Virus record (IMG/VR): IMGVR_UViG_3300032086_002841
Span: 1-57,973 of that record
Reading direction: 5' to 3' (one strand)
DNA from: a virus
Length of the DNA: 57,973 bases
The notes below the pieces were generated by a model. It did no database searches, was not told where the DNA came from, and saw only the letters and a list, made by a program, of their open reading frames with translations. Shown one piece after another: positions 34,387-44,082 of this stretch. A program made the translations under genes and the position numbers. The number at the start of each line of letters is the position of its first letter. Positions within the stretch are counted from its first letter, which is position 1.

Positions 34387-35618
34387 GATTTTACTAAGCG
34401 CACAGTTTCAAATACATTATCAAGATATTGATCTCTTATCTTATCTTTAGTATCTATTGAACTAGCGCTATCCCCATCAAACTCATAACCAATAAAGAAT
34501 TTCATTGTTGCAGTATTGGATGTAGTTTCAATTCCACCATTAGTTGCGTCCACATCAAAGTTCTGAGGTGAACCTAAAACTATTCTGTTTCCATCAGCAT
34601 CTGCATTAGTCATATAAGAATAAGATGTAGCATCTGTGTAAGGTACAGTAGCTGTTGGCTTTATATTAAATTGACCTGATGACCATTGTGTTGCAACACC
34701 TGAAAAATGCCTTGCACCTCTTCTAAGTGTTATATCGAATGTAAGTCTTTGATCTCTAGCAGTAGCATCATAATAACTTGTAAGTCTAATAGTGGCTACT
34801 TCAGGTTCGTTTTTTAGAATCTGTATAGATCTCCAACCTTGCCACTCTGTTTCACTTGTGCCTCTCGATATTGCGAATGTATGTGTAGATTTATAACCAT
34901 CTCCGTCATAACACTTAGTGACAAATCTGCTTTCAGTCAAAGTATTATCAAATGTCATTTGAACTAAACCATTTTGTAATTTGACTGATGATGGAGAATT
35001 ATTTGGAGATTCAAGCCCACATCTTAACCTTGTGATATCACTTACATCATCACTATAAACTTCACAGGCATTTTTATAAAAGTCTGAAGGATCTACTAAA
35101 TATTTAGCATTATAACTTCTTATGCTAGAACCAAACTTAACTTGTAGATCTCCATCTTCTCCAGATCTAATAAAATTAGTTGGATCTGATGAATGACTGT
35201 GAGAATAATGATTAGTAGGTGGTGCGTATATCTGTGCTGTAGTAGATGTTATGGAGTGATCATTTTCAATCAATGCACCTGAAAATTGTGTTTCAAATTC
35301 TATTTCACCCATATTACCTAAGTATTCAAGATCTATAGAGTAGTCATATCCACCAACCATAACTCTGTTAGTGTTTACTGATGCACTATTTACTTTCACA
35401 TATCCTTCTAAAGAAGTATCACCTTGCCAAATAAAAGGAACTGTATAATATCCATTAGCACAAGATAAAAGCTCATCTCTTAAATATTTAACTTCTGCTA
35501 ATGTATCTGCAACAAATTTTCCATTAATACTTAAAGATCTAGTATTACCACTTCTCGAATCTGTTAATTGTGATGGAGAAGTAAATGTCAATCTTCCTAT
35601 AGTTATTGTGTTAGCCAT
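34383..35618 (-). CDS. Distal tail / minor tail protein
   Basis: 411 residues. ITIGRLTFTSPSQLTDSRSG at the start and VKYLRDELLSCANGYYTVPF, then GYVKVNSASVNTNR and DYSIDLEYLG, give a distal-tail (Dit)-like N-terminal fold. A second beta-rich domain follows. Located between the tape measure and the tip protein, where siphoviruses encode the Dit. Stop and next ATG overlap (ATGA). Confidence 0.6.
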   Translation of the reverse strand: MANTITIGRLTFTSPSQLTDSRSGNTRSLSINGKFVADTLAEVKYLRDELLSCANGYYTVPFIWQGDTSLEGYVKVNSASVNTNRVMVGGYDYSIDLEYLGNMGEIEFETQFSGALIENDHSITSTTAQIYAPPTNHYSHSHSSDPTNFIRSGEDGDLQVKFGSSIRSYNAKYLVDPSDFYKNACEVYSDDVSDITRLRCGLESPNNSPSSVKLQNGLVQMTFDNTLTESRFVTKCYDGDGYKSTHTFAISRGTSETEWQGWRSIQILKNEPEVATIRLTSYYDATARDQRLTFDITLRRGARHFSGVATQWSSGQFNIKPTATVPYTDATSYSYMTNADADGNRIVLGSPQNFDVDATNGGIETTSNTATMKFFIGYEFDGDSASSIDTKDKIRDQYLDNVFETVRLVKS

Positions 35619-35718
35619 AATATCTGCACCTCATACATTCTTCATAATTTATTTTAAACATATATTCTCCACATTTGATACAAGGCTCTAAATCTTTACC
35701 TGATTTATTGTCAATCAT
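35611..35718 (-). CDS. 35-residue zinc-ribbon mini-protein
   Basis: MIDNKSGKDLEPCIKC ... ECMRCRYYG: CxxC and CxxC separated by 12 residues, a classical small zinc ribbon. The ATG overlaps the upstream mini-gene stop as ATGA, and the 3' end overlaps the distal-tail gene start by 8 bp. Confidence 0.6.
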   Translation of the reverse strand: MIDNKSGKDLEPCIKCGEYMFKINYEECMRCRYYG

Positions 35719-35822
35719 ATCTTACAAGCATCCCCACAATCTTCGTCAAACTCGTCTGATATATCTATAAATACAGGATTATCTGTAAACATATCTTTAG
35801 GTAGTGTAAAATCTTCTTTCAT
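35715..35822 (-). CDS. 35-residue acidic mini-protein
   Basis: ATG overlaps the stop of the 128-residue gene as TAATG. 35 residues, acidic, ending DEDCGDACKI with two Cys four apart. Coupled to a zinc-ribbon mini-gene downstream. No known family. Confidence 0.45.
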   Translation of the reverse strand: MKEDFTLPKDMFTDNPVFIDISDEFDEDCGDACKI

Positions 35823-36208
35823 TACCTGTTCGCCTCCAACCAACTAATTCTGTCTTTTAGTTCTCTAATTTGTTGTATGTCTTGTTCTTGATCCATAAGT
35901 TGTGATTCAAGACGAATAACTTGTCTTTTAATTTCGTCCCATTCCCATTTTTCTATTTGCACATATTGATTAGTGTCATTAGCTACTTCTAATTTCTGCA
36001 CTTTCTCAAACAGAACAGCTATATCGCCTTGTACAAATGTGCTTTCTCTAAGCATTTCAAAATCTACTTCTACTTGATTCATTCTGTCATCTATGCCTTG
36101 AAGTGTATTGACTATATCACCAGCAGTTGAAAGACCTGTTCCTATGGTTCCCATAAGAGCTATAGCTGTAGCTATCAAACCTAAATTATCTTTTATTTTA
36201 CTTAACAT
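35822..36208 (-). CDS. Membrane-anchored coiled-coil protein
   Basis: 128 residues. Residues about 9-33 form a hydrophobic segment (LIATAIALMGTIGTGLSTAG). The remainder is a long coiled coil (DDRMNQVEVDFEMLR, EIKRQVIRLESQLMDQEQDI). It lies directly downstream of the tape measure gene with a one-base overlap. Such proteins accompany tape measures in many marine siphoviruses; function unknown. Confidence 0.5.
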   Translation of the reverse strand: MLSKIKDNLGLIATAIALMGTIGTGLSTAGDIVNTLQGIDDRMNQVEVDFEMLRESTFVQGDIAVLFEKVQKLEVANDTNQYVQIEKWEWDEIKRQVIRLESQLMDQEQDIQQIRELKDRISWLEANR

Positions 36209-39200
36209 TATCTACCTCTCAAACCTGTTCCCACAACACCTTCTCTGTCTAATTTTGATAGTGCTTTTCTAATTTCTATAGCAGCTTTTCTAGCTTGTAT
36301 TGGATTAGAAGGAACTCCTGTGACATTTACATTCAAATTATTTACAGTAATACCTGTATGTCCTACATTTCCTATAGGAGTGATATCGACTCCACCACCT
36401 GGTATTGCTCTAATTAACTCTGGTCCTGCCTCTCCTACAATTCCTAAGCCAGATCCTAGATAACCACCTTTTGCATACATAGGTATTCTTCCACCTTTTG
36501 CATAACCTGTTTGACCACCTAAATCAAAAGATCCGTCTGCGCCAATTTTTAGTTTTACTTCATCTTGTGCGCTAGCTCTAAAATTATCCCAAGCACCTTG
36601 TACAGCATTGACAGTAGTCATAGCCTCATCACCATTAACATTTATTTCTATTTCTTCTTGTTCTATTTTTAGATTTGTGTCAAAAAACTTCTTTGCAATA
36701 CCATCTACTGAATCACCAAATTTTTTACCAAGTGTATCTGCTAATTCTTTTGTTTTGCCTGTTACCTTTTCAACAATACTTGCATCAATACCTAAAACTT
36801 CTGCAAGTTCTTTAAACATATCAAATGCCTCTGGTCCCATTTGTAACAGTTCGAATGCATCCATACCAAGAGAAAATAAATTTTGGGCTTGACTCATTTG
36901 TTCATTTTTTATTTCCTTATTAACTTCTGCAAGTCTGTTGGCTCTTGCGTTTTCTGCATCTTCTAATTCTTGTTGAGCTAGTTGATATTCAGCTAATGTA
37001 ATCACACCTTCTTCATATGCAATTTTTGCCCATTCTGCTTTATCTCTTGCCTCGTCAAGATTTTTAGTTTGTTCAGCAGTATTACCTTTAAGAAGTTGCG
37101 TTCTTTCTTTTATTAGATCATTGATTTTGTCTTCGTTATCTAAATAGCTTTGCTGTGCGTTAAATAAACCAAACTGACTACCAAATGCACTTTTCATAGC
37201 TGATGTTGCATCTCTTACAGATTGTTCAATAAGATTTACAAGATCTATAGTTTTGCCTTTCCATGATTTCTCTAGTGTTGGGTAGTTATCTTCAATACCT
37301 TTGACAAAACCAAGCATCATAAATTTACCTAGTTCCATAGTTACTCTTGATGGAGATTTAGTACCTGTCACATCGTAAGCTAGCTGAACTGCATTACTAA
37401 ACACAGTTTCAATAGTCTTTGCAAGTTCAGGTTCTTGTTCTTTTAATCCTTTGATAAATCCTTTGATATAATCATTACCTAACTGTGTTGTTTTTGGTAC
37501 GATTGCATCGGCAGCACTATCAGTACTTTCAAACAATGCATCTTTTAATTCTTCTGATTCTGATAGACCTAGTTTTTCTAACATAACTTCTCTCAAGTTA
37601 AGTTGATCTGTATTATCTAATAACTCCTGTAATACACCTGAAAATTGTGGTCCTAGCTTTGAAAACTCTAAAGCTACATCATCAAAACCTTCATTTTTTA
37701 AATATGCTATTTGCTGTTCAAATATTTGTGATAATTGTATTTTTTCTGCTAGAGCTTGGTTAATTTCTTCCCCTGTTTTCATAGCTAGCCCACCAATACT
37801 GTCTAAGCTAGTAAATAATGATTCTGCACTTTCAAGAGTATTTGATGCGATTCTGTCAAATATATTTTCTCTTTGCTCAACCTCAAAATTAGTATCACTC
37901 ATTGAATCTTGAAGATTTTGCTCGTTTTCAATAAGTTTCATCATATTTGAAATTTGTATTCTTTGGAAATCGTGTTCGACTTTTGTGATACCTAGCCTTT
38001 CCATAGCCTGCTCTTTCAAGTCTGCCATTCTTTGTCTTTCTTGTTCTTGAATAGCAGGAAGTAATTTAATAAATAGATCATGTTGTATTTTATACTGCTG
38101 TTCTTGACCAGCTAATATTGCATCATATTCTTTTCTAAATTTATTTAACTGACCTTTTTTGAGTGCTTGTAAAAATGGTAAAGCCTCTTCTTCTGTAAGT
38201 CTTACTCCATGTACATCTACGATAGCCTCAATCATTTGTTGTAATGCATCAGTAGAGTCTTGATCAACTTTTAGATCTATAATCTTTGCAGAACCCATAC
38301 TGCTAAATCCTGAGGAGGCTTGTCTTAAGGCTTCTATATTTGCTATTTGATCATCTATTTGTTTCTTAGCCTCATTGAAGTTTGCATGTTCACCGAAAAA
38401 CATATCTAACACATCTGCTTCTATTGCATTCTTCTGCGTGTCAGTAAGATCTTCCATAAGAGCTTTAAAGTCTGTATTAGCTCTTATTACAGCTTTTAGT
38501 GTGCTTTCTGTTATTTTCCCTGCATTACTAAAGTAATCTAATTCCCTAGCTAGCTTTCCTACTTCACCTGCTGATTCTGCTACTTTCAAACCAAACAATG
38601 AGAAGAGTCCTGTTATAGCTGTGACTGCAATTCGTATTTTGCTACCTACTAAAAATTTAAAAGCTACTTGTACAAATTTTAATTGACTTGCTACTTTCAT
38701 TAAAGTTGCACCAAATCCTATTAATAGTGCCATTAATGAATTGAAAGCAAAATTAGATTCAGTAAGACCTAATATCATTTTCTGTATTGTATTGTTGAAA
38801 GAAGTAGCAACAGGTAGTAAATTGTCACCGATCTGGATTTGTAATTCGTTAAATAAGTTTTTAGTTACTTGTAATTGAGATTCTAAAGTTTCAAATCTTT
38901 TTATAGCTTCTTCTGTAGCTGCCATATTTTCATCAAATGCTTTGTTTGCTGTTGTGATGGCATCTGCCAAAACTCCCTCAGCCTCAGCAAGACCAAGAAT
39001 TGCTAGCATCGTTCTACGCTGTGAAAGACCTAATTCATCTAAGATACCTATAACATCTGCACCTGATTCATTCAGATTATTTAAACCTTCAATGAAAGCC
39101 TGTGTTGCCCTGGCAGGATCATCTTCGAAAAATGCAGCAAAAGATTCTTCTGTTGTATCTCCTGTAGTCGCAGCTACTTTCGCAAATAAATCTAAGTTTT

Positions 39201-39939
39201 CTCCACCTTGAATTATTGCCTGGTTAATAGACTGAAATACACGAGCTACAGCAGTACCACCTGCTTGTGCAGGAACACCAATAGCTTGTAGTGCTGCTGC
39301 AAATGCTAAAGCATCTTGTGTAGTAGCACCTACTTGAGCTGCTGCCTGTGCAATACGAAGAACAGTAGTCATGATTTCGCCTTCTGTAGCAGCGAAGTTG
39401 TTTCCAAGATCTACTATTGTTGACGCAACATTTGAAAAAGTTTCACCATTTGTCTGAGCAATAGCATCAAGTCTAGCTAAACCTAAAGCAGCATTTTCAA
39501 CTGTTAAGTTAGTAGTAGTTGCAAGTTCACCAACAGTTTTTATGAAGTCAGGTAAGTTTTCTACTGCAACACCTAATTGACCACCTAACTCACCAATTCT
39601 ATTTAGATCATCCGTACTAACAGGAGTGACAGATGACATGTCTTTAATTTTTTGAGCTAAATTATCAAATTGTTCTTCGGTTGCCTCTACTGTTTTTCTT
39701 ATTCCGGCAAAAGATGATTCAAAAGCCATTGAGGCCATAGTAGCTTTGAACAACTCCATTGTGATTGCGCCAACACCAATTATGGCTGTTGTCGCTATTC
39801 TGTTAATTTTAGCTGTATGTTCTTTAGCTGCCCTAGCTGCGTCAGCTGCTGCGTCATCAGTTACTTCTTTGACTTTTTGAACACCTTGATTGACAGCTTG
39901 TATATTGACATTAACTTGACCTGCTAATACCGGTGGCAT
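36208..39939 (-). CDS. Tape measure protein
   Basis: 1243 residues. The N-terminal 400 carry the TP901-type core (FAGIRKTVEATEEQFDNLAQ, DLNRIGELGGQLGVAVENL, VARVFQSINQAI). Hydrophobic segments near residues 395-450 (FNSLMALLIGFGATL) are followed by long alpha-helical stretches and a Gly-rich end (GYAKGGRIPMYAKGGYLGSG, then IVGEAGPELIRAIPGG). In siphoviruses the length of this protein sets tail length, and the chaperones at 39941-40629 coat it during assembly. The size suggests a long flexible tail. Confidence 0.9.
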   Translation of the reverse strand: MPPVLAGQVNVNIQAVNQGVQKVKEVTDDAAADAARAAKEHTAKINRIATTAIIGVGAITMELFKATMASMAFESSFAGIRKTVEATEEQFDNLAQKIKDMSSVTPVSTDDLNRIGELGGQLGVAVENLPDFIKTVGELATTTNLTVENAALGLARLDAIAQTNGETFSNVASTIVDLGNNFAATEGEIMTTVLRIAQAAAQVGATTQDALAFAAALQAIGVPAQAGGTAVARVFQSINQAIIQGGENLDLFAKVAATTGDTTEESFAAFFEDDPARATQAFIEGLNNLNESGADVIGILDELGLSQRRTMLAILGLAEAEGVLADAITTANKAFDENMAATEEAIKRFETLESQLQVTKNLFNELQIQIGDNLLPVATSFNNTIQKMILGLTESNFAFNSLMALLIGFGATLMKVASQLKFVQVAFKFLVGSKIRIAVTAITGLFSLFGLKVAESAGEVGKLARELDYFSNAGKITESTLKAVIRANTDFKALMEDLTDTQKNAIEADVLDMFFGEHANFNEAKKQIDDQIANIEALRQASSGFSSMGSAKIIDLKVDQDSTDALQQMIEAIVDVHGVRLTEEEALPFLQALKKGQLNKFRKEYDAILAGQEQQYKIQHDLFIKLLPAIQEQERQRMADLKEQAMERLGITKVEHDFQRIQISNMMKLIENEQNLQDSMSDTNFEVEQRENIFDRIASNTLESAESLFTSLDSIGGLAMKTGEEINQALAEKIQLSQIFEQQIAYLKNEGFDDVALEFSKLGPQFSGVLQELLDNTDQLNLREVMLEKLGLSESEELKDALFESTDSAADAIVPKTTQLGNDYIKGFIKGLKEQEPELAKTIETVFSNAVQLAYDVTGTKSPSRVTMELGKFMMLGFVKGIEDNYPTLEKSWKGKTIDLVNLIEQSVRDATSAMKSAFGSQFGLFNAQQSYLDNEDKINDLIKERTQLLKGNTAEQTKNLDEARDKAEWAKIAYEEGVITLAEYQLAQQELEDAENARANRLAEVNKEIKNEQMSQAQNLFSLGMDAFELLQMGPEAFDMFKELAEVLGIDASIVEKVTGKTKELADTLGKKFGDSVDGIAKKFFDTNLKIEQEEIEINVNGDEAMTTVNAVQGAWDNFRASAQDEVKLKIGADGSFDLGGQTGYAKGGRIPMYAKGGYLGSGLGIVGEAGPELIRAIPGGGVDITPIGNVGHTGITVNNLNVNVTGVPSNPIQARKAAIEIRKALSKLDREGVVGTGLRGR

Positions 39940-39940
39940 T

Positions 39941-40629
39941 TTACATCTCTTCCTTAGCTACATTCTTTTGATCATGTATTAATGTATCAAGAGATGTAGC
40001 AACTCTTTCCCTGTTGCGACCTCTCCTCTTATCAAGTTCTTTTTTCCACCAACCTTTGGGTGGTTCATCTGATAAGCCTTCTTCACCATCATTTAAAAAT
40101 GCTTTATACTGTGGTGCGAAGAATAAAGATTGATCTATAGGCATTGTACCAAGTAATCTGTAAAATTTACGCCATTCAATTTCCAAAGGATTTGAGATGT
40201 TATATAGTCTTTGGAAATCTGACTCGACAGCAGTCCAATTATCTAGGATATCTACTATCTTATAACTTATTTTGGGTTATCACCCTCACCTGTTTCGCCA
40301 TCAATCTCTACTTGTGTTTCTTCTGTGACGACATCTCCACCCATCCCATATTCTGCAAGTAAAAAGTTTGCAATTTCTTGTAGCTGATCAAAGCTAACTT
40401 CTTCTTTTAGTTCTTCTAAATTGTCCCCACCAAATATTGATTCGAACCAATCTAGTAGATTAGATGCTTGAAGCGAGCCATCGGCATTTAGCCAACTCAT
40501 TTGACTTAAAACTACACTTGCACTTAAGAATGCTGGGAATGTGTATTCCTTGCCATTTATCTTAATTACAATAGGTTCTAAGTTGCTCGCTTCTTTTGCT
40601 GCATCAAAGTCTTTATAACGCTTAGTCAT
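39941..40629 (-). CDS. Tail assembly chaperone long form (G-T type) by -1 frameshift
   Basis: The gene at 40267-40629 ends GEGDNPK*, and the last codons lie on the heptamer CCCAAAA (40270-40276). A -1 slip there reads on as P-K-ISYKIVDILDNW without a stop and joins seamlessly the downstream frame (..NPLEIEWRKFYRLLG), ending at 39941. Predicted fusion: 229 residues. This is the classical arrangement of lambda gpG/gpGT, where the minority long form carries the tape-measure binding region. The isolated downstream frame would need a TTG start, which supports frameshifting as its source. Confidence 0.85.
40267..40629 (-). CDS. Tail assembly chaperone short form (gpG-like)
   Basis: 120 residues: KINGKEYTFPAFLSASVVLS, a helical middle, LQEIANFLLAEYGMGGD and an acidic end (ETGEGDNPK). 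It lies between the major tail protein and the tape measure, the invariant position of this chaperone. It binds the tape measure and is lost from mature tails. Its 3' end contains the slippery heptamer. Confidence 0.85.
   Translation of the reverse strand: MTKRYKDFDAAKEASNLEPIVIKINGKEYTFPAFLSASVVLSQMSWLNADGSLQASNLLDWFESIFGGDNLEELKEEVSFDQLQEIANFLLAEYGMGGDVVTEETQVEIDGETGEGDNPK
40270..40276 (-). promoter_or_regulatory. -1 ribosomal frameshift site CCCAAAA
   Basis: Minus-strand heptamer C-CCA-AAA in the zero frame, matching X-XXY-YYZ, directly followed by the UAA stop of the short form. After slipping, the frame stays open for 109 more codons. Confidence 0.85.
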
Positions 40630-40655
40630 ATTTTCCTCCTATCTAAAAAGCATTA

Positions 40656-41312
40656 TTAGTTAACTGCACCATCTGTGGATGCATTTGTGTTATCTACAAT
40701 ACGGAACATATTTTCTTTTCCGTTTGTTGTTCCCACGGATGTTGAGCTTGAATCTGGTACCAAGATCTTAAATTCAACGGCAAGCAACACCTTTTGAGGT
40801 GCTTTTTGGTGTGCCATTGAAAAAGCACCGACATTAACTGCTCTAGGAATATGGAAATGCCTTATTGCGCCTCCTGGTCCTTCTGTGACTAAAACCATAG
40901 ATTTCTCTGTGAAGTCATCAGTACCTGGAGGTGTAAGAACATCAAATCCTGAAGCAAAATTTGTTGTGTCGTCTTCGGTAATGGTTCCACCACCGAATGC
41001 TTCTTTAAGACCGGTTAAACTTGCTTGTGAAAGCGTACCTGTCAAACGAATCTCTTGTGCTGTTTTAACAGACTTAATAGGATCAATTTCTTCTGCGACC
41101 ATAATGTCTTCGAAGGTCTTGTCATATTCAAGAGTCCATCCATCTTCGGAATATCCAACATCAGTCCAAGCTGAATCCAGATCAGCCCATGCTGTTGTAG
41201 TTGTGCTATCTTCTGTAGGGAAGGCTGTGCCTTTTGCACCTACATAAAGAACACCTGTTCCGATGAGAACATCAGATATTGAACCTGAAGTGTTATAACT
41301 TGTTGTAGCCAT
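40656..41312 (-). CDS. Major tail (tube) protein
   Basis: 218 residues. VLIGTGVLYVGAKGTAFPT, WTDVGYSEDGWTLEYDKTFE, VEFKILVPDSSS: the TDVGYT/E-DG-hydrophobic block is a hallmark of siphovirus tail tube proteins of actinophages. Immediately upstream of the tail chaperones. Strong GGAG site before the ATG. Confidence 0.85.
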   Translation of the reverse strand: MATTSYNTSGSISDVLIGTGVLYVGAKGTAFPTEDSTTTTAWADLDSAWTDVGYSEDGWTLEYDKTFEDIMVAEEIDPIKSVKTAQEIRLTGTLSQASLTGLKEAFGGGTITEDDTTNFASGFDVLTPPGTDDFTEKSMVLVTEGPGGAIRHFHIPRAVNVGAFSMAHQKAPQKVLLAVEFKILVPDSSSTSVGTTNGKENMFRIVDNTNASTDGAVN

Positions 41313-41359
41313 AAAGTTCTCCTAACTTATACTTACTAATAATATGTTTGCAAACATAT

Positions 41360-41668
41360 CTATTCTTCTTCTGACTTATACCAATCATCAGAAATTTCTT
41401 CTTCAGCTACTTCATCGCTAACTTCTTTTGTGTTGTCCACTAAAGAAGTAGTCTGACTGACAGGAACGACTTCCCAATCCTCGTCCTGTGCTATGAGTCT
41501 AGGTATACTGAACTCATCCCATAGACGACCTTTGGATTCTTGTAGTCTTTTCCAATCAGTCCCATTAACTTCCGTCCATTCATTCTTGGTAAATGTTACA
41601 CCCAATATCTCATCGCCGATTGCATCAGCAGGATATATCGGATTAACTTTAACTTTATATTTTGCCAT
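41360..41668 (-). CDS. Small tail-region protein
   Basis: 102 residues. KYKVKVNPIYPADAIGDEIL, then TKNEWTEVNGTDWKRLQESK, then an acidic C-terminal tail (EVAEEEISDDWYKSEEE). The first half resembles small beta-barrel proteins sometimes encoded near connectors and tube genes. Function unassigned. Confidence 0.5.
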   Translation of the reverse strand: MAKYKVKVNPIYPADAIGDEILGVTFTKNEWTEVNGTDWKRLQESKGRLWDEFSIPRLIAQDEDWEVVPVSQTTSLVDNTKEVSDEVAEEEISDDWYKSEEE

Positions 41669-41717
41669 AATATTTACCTCTGTAGGTAATATTAGATGAT
41701 GATTTATAGATTTAAGG

Positions 41718-42194
41718 TTATTCCGAGTATCTGTAAGTCATATCAATAGACATATCAAATACTGCTACTTGTAATTCTCTAGATTCAGATCTTATTGGTG
41801 CAGTAGCTACATCAAGACTATAAATATGTGATTTAGTTCCACCTGAAGTTGTGACTTGTATATTAGATTCTATAAAGCATTCTTTATAGATTATTTGAGC
41901 TATGTCGCTTGCAGTTCCAAAATCAGGTTCAGGTTTAGTTCCATCATTTCCCCATCTTCCTGCATAAACTAAAACTCTCATAGCTGCTAAACCAATACCT
42001 GTTTGAGATGAAGAATCAAGCAAACCATTACCTTCTGCTCTTATAACTACAAAAGGTAATGTAGCCTCAGCAGGTAATCTAGTAGCTATTCTTGTGCTTA
42101 CCTGATCAGTAATACTAGTTTTGCTTAACATCCATGCTCTGAATACTATTTCAGGATCTGGTGGTAAATTTGTTAAATTAGTTATTCCTGGCAT
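41718..42194 (-). CDS. Tail terminator-like protein
   Basis: 158 residues: LPPDPEIVFRAWMLSKTSIT, RLPAEATLPFVVIRAEGNG, AAMRVLVYAGRWG, DIAQIIYKECF, FDMSIDMTYRY. The layout (short chain with LPF/VVIR strand, a long helix, and a terminal strand) and the position between neck proteins and the tail tube match tail terminators (gpU/DUF3168 like). Confidence 0.65.
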   Translation of the reverse strand: MPGITNLTNLPPDPEIVFRAWMLSKTSITDQVSTRIATRLPAEATLPFVVIRAEGNGLLDSSSQTGIGLAAMRVLVYAGRWGNDGTKPEPDFGTASDIAQIIYKECFIESNIQVTTSGGTKSHIYSLDVATAPIRSESRELQVAVFDMSIDMTYRYSE

Positions 42195-42202
42195 AATATC
42201 TC

Positions 42203-43183
42203 CTAAAAAGGTACTCCAGGTTTAGGTACATCGGTTTCACCCTCTAAACCCACATCGACATGGTTGTAGATGCTTATTTCATAAGCATCGTTTGGTGGTC
42301 TTTCCGGTTGAAAATCTAAATAACGACTTGCATTAGGATTTTTTTTCCTATTAACTACAACTTCAAAAGAACTTTGATCTGGAAAGTAATGTTTCAGACC
42401 ACCTAAAACAGATTTACCGAACCAACCAAAGTTTCTTGCAGGTACAAACTTTGTAGGATTCCATTTGTAATAACCACCATAGTTAGTTTTCCACCAATAT
42501 GGTGCTTGGTCTGCCTCCCTAACACCACCACCTTTTGAAGAACCGATGGTTATTTTTCCTAGTGCTATACCATTTCTAGATGCATATATTCCTCTAAAGA
42601 TAATTGAGTTATGTAAGTTTCCTGTAGCTTTTGGTGCTGCTAAACCACCACCAACAGAATGCATACCTAACATGTTATATTGTATGTCAGACATTAGCTC
42701 AGGTAATGAAAACTCTTGTATATCTAAACCCATTTGTCCATATTTTTTCATAGCTCTAGATAACTCTTGATTTATTCTTCCACCTTGCGCTCTGTTGATT
42801 GATCTTTTTACTGCTGATGTCATTACATTACCATTATGCTTATATGTATAAGTATCTTTTTGTTTTGTGTTGAAATAGTTTTGAACTTTCATAGTCGCAA
42901 TTCTTCCGTAATATCTGTTTGCAACACGAGTTGCTACACCCATATTTTGTGGAATCAATGACTGACCAGCTCTACCTGTAATTCTACCTGCAAATCTTCT
43001 TTGCAAACGAAGACCAACACCTTGTCCACTAATAGATTTTACATCAGCAAATAATCTTGCATACTGCAAACCTAATCCTCTAATAGGTCTAAGTTGCTTA
43101 TCTAAAAAATTAACAGATAAAACATCACCTGCAACAATAGATGATTTATAAAATAAAGATCTAAATTGATTTGCAACTGACAT
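42203..43183 (-). CDS. Neck / minor tail protein
   Basis: 326 residues, basic. N-terminal MSVANQFRSLFYKSSIVAGD, a helical middle with RSINRAQGGRINQELSRAMKK, and GWFGKSVLGGLKHYFPD. By position it replaces the HK97 gp10-like neck protein, but it is about twice as long and I see no clear family match. The ATG overlaps the upstream head-closure stop. Confidence 0.5.
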   Translation of the reverse strand: MSVANQFRSLFYKSSIVAGDVLSVNFLDKQLRPIRGLGLQYARLFADVKSISGQGVGLRLQRRFAGRITGRAGQSLIPQNMGVATRVANRYYGRIATMKVQNYFNTKQKDTYTYKHNGNVMTSAVKRSINRAQGGRINQELSRAMKKYGQMGLDIQEFSLPELMSDIQYNMLGMHSVGGGLAAPKATGNLHNSIIFRGIYASRNGIALGKITIGSSKGGGVREADQAPYWWKTNYGGYYKWNPTKFVPARNFGWFGKSVLGGLKHYFPDQSSFEVVVNRKKNPNASRYLDFQPERPPNDAYEISIYNHVDVGLEGETDVPKPGVPF

Positions 43184-43518
43184 TAGGAAGTTCTCCTAAG
43201 CCTACATCTTTTCATTACTAAATTACCATGTCTATTTTTGTACTCATTTATACCAAGTACTTCGTAATATTTTGAACTTATATTTACTCTGTGTGAATTT
43301 TTAATATCTATAGATGAAGGTATATACAAGTCAAATTCATCAAGAAGCATTTCTGAATTATCTTCTTCTTCTTGTGATCTAGTAGTTTCTAACCTACCTT
43401 TAGTGGTAGTAAGAGTTGACCAACTATCAGAATAAAGACCTCTTTCATCTACTGAACTTGTAGATCTTGATTCTATAGTCACATCATCATTTAAGTATGT
43501 TTTGAAATTATAAGACAT
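43183..43518 (-). CDS. Head closure / head-tail joining protein
   Basis: 111 residues, beta-rich: DDVTIESRSTSSVDERGLYS, DSWSTLTTTKGRLETTRSQE, DLYIPSSIDIKNSHRVNIS, YYEVLGINEYKNRHGNLVMK. This is the pattern of SPP1 gp16/HK97 gp9-like stoppers (PF05521-like). Adjacent genes support the assignment. Confidence 0.65.
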   Translation of the reverse strand: MSYNFKTYLNDDVTIESRSTSSVDERGLYSDSWSTLTTTKGRLETTRSQEEEDNSEMLLDEFDLYIPSSIDIKNSHRVNISSKYYEVLGINEYKNRHGNLVMKRCRLRRTS

Positions 43519-43548
43519 ATCTGTACTTTACTAGAAATTTGCTTAATT

Positions 43549-44082
43549 TTAGTTATCTAATTTTTGTCGTAATTTTTCTAACTTTTCTTTTTTCTTTTGT
43601 ATTTCTTGTAATTTACCTGATGGATTTTTAATACAAACATTACAAATTTTTTGTCTTCCGTCTTTATATTTTTGTGTTTTACCAAAACTATCAATTTTTT
43701 GTAATTCACCACACTTAGTACATTGTTTTTCTGTAGGGTTCCAAGATTGATCTTTTATATATTGTTGTGCATGAAGTACTCCTAACCAGATCGCAGGATC
43801 TTCTTTACACCAAGTCATAAATTTTTCCAAACCTATTGGCAAGTCATCATATAGATCTCTTACAGTCAAACTATGTTCTCCAGAATATAATCTATCAATT
43901 ACTATTCTTGCAATACCATGATCAATAGATGATATTGGTGGAAAACCACATTGTTCTCTTAATTGCCTAACTCTTTCATGTGAACATTCCCATTCATCAG
44001 CCCAATGTGATAGTGGTTTATAAGGATCGTCATTAAATAATTTGTAAGCCTCTTCTACGCTTGGTATTCTTCTACTCGGCAT
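43549..44082 (-). CDS. Regulator with sigma-4-like HTH and zinc ribbon
   Basis: 177 residues. Residues about 22-45 (LSHWADEWECSHERVRQLRE) closely resemble the helix-turn-helix of sigma-70 region 4.2 (..A-E-E-x-G-x-S-x-E-R-V-R-Q-I..). Near residue 120 lies a zinc ribbon (KQCTKCGELQKIDSF, then KICNVC), followed by a Lys-rich coiled coil. Likely a DNA-binding transcription factor of the phage. It overlaps the WhiB gene upstream by 11 bp, so two transcription factors are made together in the neck-gene operon. Confidence 0.6.
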   Translation of the reverse strand: MPSRRIPSVEEAYKLFNDDPYKPLSHWADEWECSHERVRQLREQCGFPPISSIDHGIARIVIDRLYSGEHSLTVRDLYDDLPIGLEKFMTWCKEDPAIWLGVLHAQQYIKDQSWNPTEKQCTKCGELQKIDSFGKTQKYKDGRQKICNVCIKNPSGKLQEIQKKKEKLEKLRQKLDN

